DNA of 13,097 nt, taken from positions 2,246 to 15,342 of the forward strand of contig DDOT01000001.1 of assembly GCA_002341815.1 (NCBI GenBank). The letters run 5' to 3'. A program made the translations under genes and the position numbers. Source of the DNA: Thiobacillus sp. UBA2487 (lineage in GTDB: Bacteria > Pseudomonadota > Gammaproteobacteria > Burkholderiales > Sulfuriferulaceae). This document shows, piece by piece, positions 8,624 through 13,097 of this stretch. A model generated the notes under the pieces. That model was not told where the DNA came from. It made no database searches and was given only the letters and a program-made list of their open reading frames with translations. Within the stretch, counting starts at the first letter, position 1; the number at the start of each line of letters is the position of its first letter.

Positions 8624-8646
8624 AATTGACATAAGCGATATTGAAC

Positions 8647-9945
8647 ATGCCGCACGGATCACTGGCCGAATTGTTATCGTATCTGGAAGAACAACCAGAA
8701 CCCCGAATTCTGCTCGACAAAAATTACACTATCATCGCAGCCAATCGCGCCTACCGCGACACGTTTGGCGGTCACCAACCCATGGTTGGCCGCCACTGCT
8801 ATGAGGTGTCACATCATTACACACGTCCCTGTGACCAGGCAGGCGAAACCTGCCCATTAAAAGCCAGCCTGCATAGCGGCCACGTTCAAAGAACCTTGCA
8901 TTTACACCATACCGCTCGCGGCGAAGAACATGTCGATGTTGAATTGACACCCATTCGTAATCGACAAGGTGAACTGACGTGGTTTGTTGAAATGATGAAC
9001 CCGATCAAACAAGCCAGCGCCTCTCCCGATCGGCGTGGCCTCGTTGGGCGTTCCGCCAGATTCAATCACATGCTCGAATTGATTGAACGGGTAGCACCCT
9101 CAGAGGCTGCCGTGGTGTTATTGGGCGAGTCCGGAACCGGTAAAGAGTTGGTGGCAGAATCGATTCACAATGCCAGTCCTCGCTGCAAAGGACCTTTTGT
9201 TCCTGTGGATTGCTCCGGTGTCACCGAAACCCTGTTTGAAAGCGAACTGTTCGGTTACGAAAAAGGCGCATTCACCGGGGCCACTCACCGTAAACAAGGG
9301 TTGGTAGAATCCGCCAGCGGCGGAACATTATTTCTGGACGAGATTGGCGATGTGCCTCTCAGCTTACAAGTCAAATTGCTGCGCTTGTTAGAAACCGGCA
9401 CCTATCGTCGCGTCGGTGGCATTGAACCCCTGCGCGCCAATTTTCGCCTGATTTCTGCCACCCATCGTCCGCTAAAGACCATGGTTGAACAAGATCTGTT
9501 TCGCAAAGATTTATACTACCGAATCAGCACATTCCCCATCCATTTACCATCGCTGTCTGAACGTCGTGAGGATATTCCATTACTGGCCAAGACCTTACTC
9601 AGTAGAATCAGCCCTCACCGCAATTTAATCCTGCATCCCGACAGCGTGGCCTTATTGTCCCGACATGATTATCCAGGCAACATTCGTGAACTGCGCAATA
9701 TCCTGGAACGGGCCAGTCTGCTTGCCGACAACGACACGCTGATGCCCGAACACTTGGGCTCTGAATTTGTCACCGCGCCACCCATCAATAGCAACCCGTT
9801 TTTTGGCACAGACATCATTCCGTTAGATGCGCTTGAACAACGCTACCTGCAATGGGTAACCGCCCACAGCACAACCGATCGCAAACATTTGGCTGAAAAA
9901 TTGGGCATCAGCGAACGAACGCTGTATCGCAAACTAAGAAACTGA
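8647..9945 (+). CDS. fisR: FisR-like sigma-54 activator sensing sulfane sulfur
   Basis: This 432-residue cytoplasmic enhancer-binding protein has an N-terminal PAS-like sensor (about 10-120), an AAA+ domain and a C-terminal Fis-type helix-turn-helix ([20 protein letters not shown]). The AAA+ domain has Walker A GESGTGKE (160-167), the sigma-54-contacting GAFTGA (207-212), Walker [10 protein letters not shown] (227-235) and FRKDLYYRI. The sensor holds C51, C62 and C69 in a [15 protein letters not shown]...ETCP motif. Counted from the in-frame TTG at 8641 these become 53, 64 and 71, the numbers I recall for the redox cysteines of Cupriavidus FisR, which detects reactive sulfane sulfur and activates pdo-sqr. 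I prefer the ATG at 8647; neither start has a strong ribosome binding site. It faces the cyd-sdo-sqr cluster, which has a sigma-54 promoter. NorR is excluded by the lack of a GAF domain and by length. The family is certain; the FisR function is inferred. Confidence 0.85.
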   Translation: MPHGSLAELLSYLEEQPEPRILLDKNYTIIAANRAYRDTFGGHQPMVGRHCYEVSHHYTRPCDQAGETCPLKASLHSGHVQRTLHLHHTARGEEHVDVELTPIRNRQGELTWFVEMMNPIKQASASPDRRGLVGRSARFNHMLELIERVAPSEAAVVLLGESGTGKELVAESIHNASPRCKGPFVPVDCSGVTETLFESELFGYEKGAFTGATHRKQGLVESASGGTLFLDEIGDVPLSLQVKLLRLLETGTYRRVGGIEPLRANFRLISATHRPLKTMVEQDLFRKDLYYRISTFPIHLPSLSERREDIPLLAKTLLSRISPHRNLILHPDSVALLSRHDYPGNIRELRNILERASLLADNDTLMPEHLGSEFVTAPPINSNPFFGTDIIPLDALEQRYLQWVTAHSTTDRKHLAEKLGISERTLYRKLRN

Positions 9946-9965
9946 TCAAACGCTACACATCCGAT

Positions 9966-10433
9966 TCAGCGCTGATCGGGCGCCCATCGACTGGCCGCAC
10001 GCGCATCAGATTCATGTGCCTCCACCCACCGGTCACCCTGCGTTGTGACCTCTTTTTTCCAAAATTCGGCCCGTGTCTTCAATACATCCATCACAAATTC
10101 GGCTGCTGAAAACGCGTCTGCGCGATGCGCCGCAGCGGTTAGCACCAACACAATCAACTCACCTGCCGGCAACTGTCCAATTCGATGTACAACGGTCACT
10201 CCGTCCAGCGGCCACTGTTGTCCGGCTTGCTGAACAATATCGTGCAATGTTGCTTCCGTCATCCCCGGATAATGCTCAAGCCATAAGGCACCTATCGTTT
10301 CGTCTGCGTCGCGCCCGCGCACCAGTCCGGTAAAACTAACAATAGCCCCTGACTGTGGACAAGCTTGCCTTATTAACGAAAACTCCTCGACACAATCAAA
10401 TACTGCGCCCTGAATCAATATACGGATAAACAT
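9966..10433 (-). CDS. moaE: Molybdopterin synthase catalytic subunit MoaE
   Basis: This 155-residue protein is the large subunit of molybdopterin synthase. With the MoaD thiocarboxylate it puts the dithiolene sulfurs into cyclic pyranopterin monophosphate. Family blocks are GAIVSFTGLVRGRD (about 29-42), LEHYPGMTE, VHRIGQLPAGE, the AHRADAFSAAEFVMDVLKTRAEFWKKE block with the catalytic-region lysines, and the C-terminal GDRWVEAHESDARAASRW, nearly as in E. coli MoaE. I start it at the ATG at 10433, which has AAGG about 9 nt upstream and fits the family length (about 150). The frame to 10505 overlaps the moaA start. It is convergent with the sigma-54 activator (20 nt apart) and divergent from moaA (61 nt). 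No moaD is present here, which is unusual since moaD and moaE are commonly adjacent. Confidence 0.95.
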   Translation of the reverse strand: MFIRILIQGAVFDCVEEFSLIRQACPQSGAIVSFTGLVRGRDADETIGALWLEHYPGMTEATLHDIVQQAGQQWPLDGVTVVHRIGQLPAGELIVLVLTAAAHRADAFSAAEFVMDVLKTRAEFWKKEVTTQGDRWVEAHESDARAASRWAPDQR

Positions 10434-10494
10434 GGGAAAATACCTTAATTCACGAATAAATGCTAAAATCAGCCCCTTAAGCAGGAGTTTTGTG
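10434..10494. promoter_or_regulatory. Divergent moaE/moaA promoter region
   Basis: These 61 nt separate the two divergent start codons and must hold at least the start signals for both genes. For moaA an extended -10, TGCTAAAAT (10461-10469), and AGGAG (10483-10487) are visible; no convincing -35 is present. The region is too short for a molybdenum-cofactor riboswitch. Confidence 0.4.
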
Positions 10495-11493
10495 ATGACA
10501 TCCACGTTGGTAGATTCGTTTTCCAGACAAATCGTTTACTTGCGTCTATCCGTCACTGACCGCTGCGATCTACGGTGCAATTATTGCATTCCTGACGGAT
10601 ACAAACACTTTAAATCGACGGATGACTGGCTGACCTTCACTGAAATTGAGCGACTGGTAAGCATCTTTGCCAATCTCGGCGTTTCACGCATCCGCCTGAC
10701 TGGTGGAGAACCGCTGACCCGGAAAGGCATTGACCAACTGGCGGCTAATTTGGCCAATATCCCTGGCATTACCGATTTATCGCTCAGCACCAATGGCACG
10801 CAACTTTCCCGTTACGCCAGCAACCTCTACGCTGCAGGTGTCAAACGGCTGAACATCAGCCTGGACACACTTAACCCGGTTCGCATGCAACAACTAACCG
10901 GCCACGATGTTGCAGCCGCTATTTTTGATGGCATCAAAACCGCGCATCACATCGGATTCTCACCCATCAAAATCAACATGGTGCTGATTCCCGGTTTTAA
11001 TGACGATGAAGTCAACGCCATGGCAGCATTTTGTATTGATCACGGCATGATCTTACGATTGATTGAATTGATGCCGGTGGGCGAAAGTGGCCAACGCGCA
11101 CATATGGCCACCCATAACCAAGCCATCAATATTCACGCCATCCGCGATCAATTAGTCCAACAATTCAATCTGGTTTCGGCCACCATTCCGGGTGGCGGAC
11201 CTGCTTACTACCTGCAAAGCCCGGACGGGCGTTTCAGCGTTGGCTTTATTAGTGCGGTTTCCCAACACTTCTGCGACACTTGCAATCGTGTCAGGCTGGC
11301 AGTTGATGGGGTGTTGCACCTTTGTTTGGGCCGTGAAGACCAAGTCAATCTGCGTGAACCCATGCGTAAAGGCGCCTCGGATGACGATTTACGCAACATG
11401 ATTATTCAAGCGATTGCGCAAAAACCTGAACGCCACTGTTTTAACGAACCGCAGCACAAAATTGTTCGTATCATGGCTGGCACTGGTGGATAA
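10495..11493 (+). CDS. moaA: GTP 3',8-cyclase MoaA
   Basis: This 332-residue radical SAM enzyme converts GTP to 3',8-cyclo-GTP, the first step of molybdenum cofactor synthesis, with MoaC as next enzyme. The N-terminal [4Fe-4S] cluster motif is C24-x3-C28-x2-C31 (DRCDLRCNYCIP). LTGGEPLTRKGI (68-79) and STNGTQL follow. The C-terminal substrate-binding cluster uses C260, C263 and C277 (HFCDTCNRVRLAVDGVLHLCLG). The protein ends in the conserved Gly-Gly tail needed for activity. The ATG at 10495 has AGGAG 7 nt upstream and gives the family length; the frame from 10432 would add 21 residues and run through the moaE start. It ends 6 nt from the convergent moaC stop. Confidence 0.97.
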   Translation: MTSTLVDSFSRQIVYLRLSVTDRCDLRCNYCIPDGYKHFKSTDDWLTFTEIERLVSIFANLGVSRIRLTGGEPLTRKGIDQLAANLANIPGITDLSLSTNGTQLSRYASNLYAAGVKRLNISLDTLNPVRMQQLTGHDVAAAIFDGIKTAHHIGFSPIKINMVLIPGFNDDEVNAMAAFCIDHGMILRLIELMPVGESGQRAHMATHNQAINIHAIRDQLVQQFNLVSATIPGGGPAYYLQSPDGRFSVGFISAVSQHFCDTCNRVRLAVDGVLHLCLGREDQVNLREPMRKGASDDDLRNMIIQAIAQKPERHCFNEPQHKIVRIMAGTGG

Positions 11494-11499
11494 TTACCG

Positions 11500-11985
11500 T
11501 CAGTTGGAATCCGCCATCCACACACCCGACTTTCCACCGCGTTTTTCCAGTAAACGCACCGACTCAATCACCATACCGCGGTCAACCGCTTTACACATAT
11601 CGTAGACGGTCAACAGGCCAATATTCACCGCTGTCAGTGCTTCCATTTCTACACCTGTCGCACCCACGGTTTCCGCCACCACCTCACAAACCACCGCCGA
11701 CAGCGCCAAGTCCACCGAAAATGCCACATCGATATGGGTTAGCGCCAAGGGATGGCACAGTGGAATCAAATCGCCAGTGCGCTTTGACGCCATAATGGCT
11801 GCAATACGTGCCACAGCCAACACATCGCCCTTCCCTGCCTTGCCATCCGTCACCATGCGCAGCGTGTCGGGCTGCATTCTGATACGACCACCGGCTCTTG
11901 CAAGCCGGGCTGTTGACGGTTTCGTCCCGACATCTACCATGTGCGCATCACCGCGTTCATTAAAATGGGTCAAGCCATCAGACAT
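11500..11985 (-). CDS. moaC: Cyclic pyranopterin monophosphate synthase MoaC
   Basis: This 161-residue enzyme rearranges the MoaA product 3',8-cyclo-GTP into cyclic pyranopterin monophosphate. Family blocks are [20 protein letters not shown] near the N-terminus, [65 protein letters not shown] and the end [12 protein letters not shown]. The ATG at 11985 has AGGAG 6 nt upstream and gives the usual length (about 160); the frame to 12036 adds 17 unrelated residues. Its start overlaps the end of the upstream gene by 8 nt, so the torD-orf-moaC genes form an operon. Its 3' end meets moaA head-on with only 6 nt between stops, leaving no room for a terminator. Confidence 0.97.
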   Translation of the reverse strand: MSDGLTHFNERGDAHMVDVGTKPSTARLARAGGRIRMQPDTLRMVTDGKAGKGDVLAVARIAAIMASKRTGDLIPLCHPLALTHIDVAFSVDLALSAVVCEVVAETVGATGVEMEALTAVNIGLLTVYDMCKAVDRGMVIESVRLLEKRGGKSGVWMADSN

Positions 11986-12640
11986 CACGCACTCCTGAAA
12001 CAGGCCCCGTACCGGCCAACCTAGCAAAAAAACCACGCCGCGTGCATTGGGTTGCGGCTTTTGCCGCCTCGCGCTTGGCTTGACGATAGGTCAACACACT
12101 GGCTCGCGCCGCAAACACCGCATCGATATCCACGTAACGCTGTAAATTCAACACCAACGGTTGCAGAAAAAAACAACCCAAACCGTCCAGAAATTGTAAA
12201 TGTACGGTTCCAGGCAACGTAGGAATATGCAGTGCCAGGCGCGACCCAAGGCCCTGACAAGGTGAAAGCGCTTCCAGCTTGTCATCCGCTTGCCATTCGA
12301 CCAATCGGTCTGCCATTGGCACACGCGACAACACCAATCGGTACAGACCGGCCGGTATCAGCAAGTCCGCCATCCAAAAATCCCCCACCAAAACCGGATC
12401 GCGCAATGCGCAAGGCCATGTTCCTGCTGTTTGCCATTGTGCACAGGTTTCCGACAAATTGACAAAAACCTGTAGCACCTGATCAGACCACGCTTGTGCA
12501 GAGAGTCGAGAATCAGGCGTCCACCATTGGGATAACGTTGTGGCAATTGAATCTTTCCTGTCCGCCATTGCATCTGATGACACAGGTAGAGACGTGTCAT
12601 TAACAACCGGACGTAATTGTCGGCTAAAGCGGCTACGCAT
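11978..12640 (-). CDS. Unrecognised protein with C-terminal twin-arginine-like motif
   Basis: I do not recognise this 220-residue protein. It is soluble-looking, with a tryptophan-rich central part ([36 protein letters not shown]) and no clear domain signature. The last 25 residues hold [16 protein letters not shown], which resembles a Tat signal motif (S/T-R-R-x-F-L) but stands at the C-terminus and is not followed by a hydrophobic stretch. Starts are possible at 12649, 12640 (chosen; overlaps the chaperone stop by 8 nt) or 12568; none has a strong ribosome binding site. Frames above 12649 lie inside the chaperone gene. It overlaps moaC by 8 nt at its end. Tight overlap on both sides says it is a real gene of the chaperone-moaC operon, probably connected with a molybdoenzyme or its maturation. 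Confidence 0.7.
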   Translation of the reverse strand: MRSRFSRQLRPVVNDTSLPVSSDAMADRKDSIATTLSQWWTPDSRLSAQAWSDQVLQVFVNLSETCAQWQTAGTWPCALRDPVLVGDFWMADLLIPAGLYRLVLSRVPMADRLVEWQADDKLEALSPCQGLGSRLALHIPTLPGTVHLQFLDGLGCFFLQPLVLNLQRYVDIDAVFAARASVLTYRQAKREAAKAATQCTRRGFFARLAGTGPVSGVRDV

Positions 12641-13097
12641 CGAGCTCATACAGCGACGCCAACCGCCACTGCGTTTCCAGGAGATCTGCCAAGCCCTTGT
12701 ACAAGCGCAACTCAGATTTTTCGCGCAAGGTATCGATAAAACGCCCCAACCAATCATCAAGAAATTCATGGGTGAACTCACGAATCACGTCTGGTTCGGC
12801 ATGCTGATACAACCAGGCCAGACATTCGCTGATGGTACCCAGATAATCGGCCGGCAATCCCTCATGCATCAATCCGAGGCGCTGATAGACATCTGCCAAC
12901 TCATGCGCCCGATAACCATCCAGCACCCCTTCTTCCAGCCAAGGCGTGGCAAATGGCGGACATTCAGCAGGAAAGGTAAACAAGCGCGTATGTTCGCCTT
13001 GCCATGCATCCAGCGCCGTCACATCAAGTTCCTTCAGGGCAATATCCAGCCAGTCTGGCGTGACAACCGATTGCTCGCGTAACACCGCCAGCGAATC
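12633..13097 (-). CDS. TorD/DmsD-family chaperone (5' end outside window)
   Basis: The visible 154 residues are an all-helical protein of the TorD/DmsD/NarJ-type chaperone superfamily, which binds Tat signal peptides and apo forms of molybdoenzymes before cofactor insertion and export. The diagnostic block is WQGEHTRLFTFPAECPPFATPWLEEG, followed by ADVYQRLGLMHEGLPADYLGTISECLAWLY and HEFLDDWLGRFIDTLRE. The frame stays open to the window edge, so the start and perhaps 20-50 residues are missing; the GTG at 13085 is internal in my reading. Which molybdoenzyme it serves is unknown. The stop (TAG at 12635-12633) overlaps the start of the following gene. Confidence 0.8.
   Translation of the reverse strand, partial: DSLAVLREQSVVTPDWLDIALKELDVTALDAWQGEHTRLFTFPAECPPFATPWLEEGVLDGYRAHELADVYQRLGLMHEGLPADYLGTISECLAWLYQHAEPDVIREFTHEFLDDWLGRFIDTLREKSELRLYKGLADLLETQWRLASLYELDA

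Noticed and set aside
8641..9945. NorR (NO-sensing sigma-54 activator) as identity of the regulator next to the globin and cytochrome bd genes
   Set aside because: NorR has an N-terminal GAF domain with a non-haem iron site and is about 500 residues; this protein is about 432 residues with a PAS-like, three-cysteine sensor, and the neighbours are sulfur genes.
9946..9965. Bidirectional terminator between the activator gene and moaE
   Set aside because: Only an imperfect, bulged pairing of TGATCA with GATC-containing sequence and no T run on either strand.
10434..10494. Molybdenum-cofactor riboswitch before moaA
   Set aside because: Only 61 nt are available and no extended conserved fold is visible.
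10432..10505. Long starts of moaA (10432) and moaE (10505) overlapping each other
   Set aside because: Both add residues outside the family limits; starts at 10495 and 10433 each have a usable ribosome binding site and leave a 61-nt divergent promoter region.

Overview
The window is about 13.1 kb of a proteobacterial chromosome with roughly balanced GC. The protein families point to a beta- or gammaproteobacterium with an active sulfur metabolism: an Acidithiobacillus-like sulfide:quinone oxidoreductase, an ETHE1-type persulfide dioxygenase, a CydP-type small oxidase protein and a FisR-like sigma-54 activator. I cannot name the genus from the sequence alone.

Layout. From 43 to 1677 (minus) lies nadB (L-aspartate oxidase). 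From 1809 to 8139 (minus) lies one long same-strand cluster. In transcription order it is cydP, cydA, cydB, cydX (a 39-residue gene at 4981-5100), ybgE, sdo (persulfide dioxygenase), a group II truncated haemoglobin, a single-domain rhodanese and sqr. It ends in a rho-independent terminator at 1747-1787, so nadB is probably a separate transcript. From 8140 to 8646 lies a 507-base intergenic region with a sigma-54 promoter for the cyd cluster, a 135-bp MITE-like element inside the predicted cyd leader, and a dense set of TGTCA/TGACA half-sites in nested inverted repeats. From 8647 to 9945 (plus) lies the divergent sigma-54 activator, with a PAS-like sensor, an AAA+ domain and a Fis-type HTH. 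The rest is molybdenum-cofactor biology: moaE (minus) divergent from moaA (plus), then moaC, an unrecognised protein and a TorD/DmsD-like chaperone cut by the window edge (all minus and overlapping).

How it fits together. The activator carries three cysteines spaced 11 and 7 residues apart, the arrangement I recall for the sulfane-sulfur sensor FisR of Cupriavidus. The genes opposite it would oxidise sulfide completely. SQR passes sulfide electrons to quinone, rhodanese and persulfide dioxygenase handle the persulfide formed, and cytochrome bd reoxidises the quinol with an oxidase known to tolerate sulfide. The truncated haemoglobin may supply or sense O2, NO or sulfide. The most notable point is that the whole route, including its terminal oxidase, appears to be one sigma-54-controlled transcription unit under a local sulfane-sulfur sensor. 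This is inferred from gene order, motifs and promoter sequence and is untested. The torD-moaC operon at the right edge suggests that a molybdoenzyme lies just outside the window.
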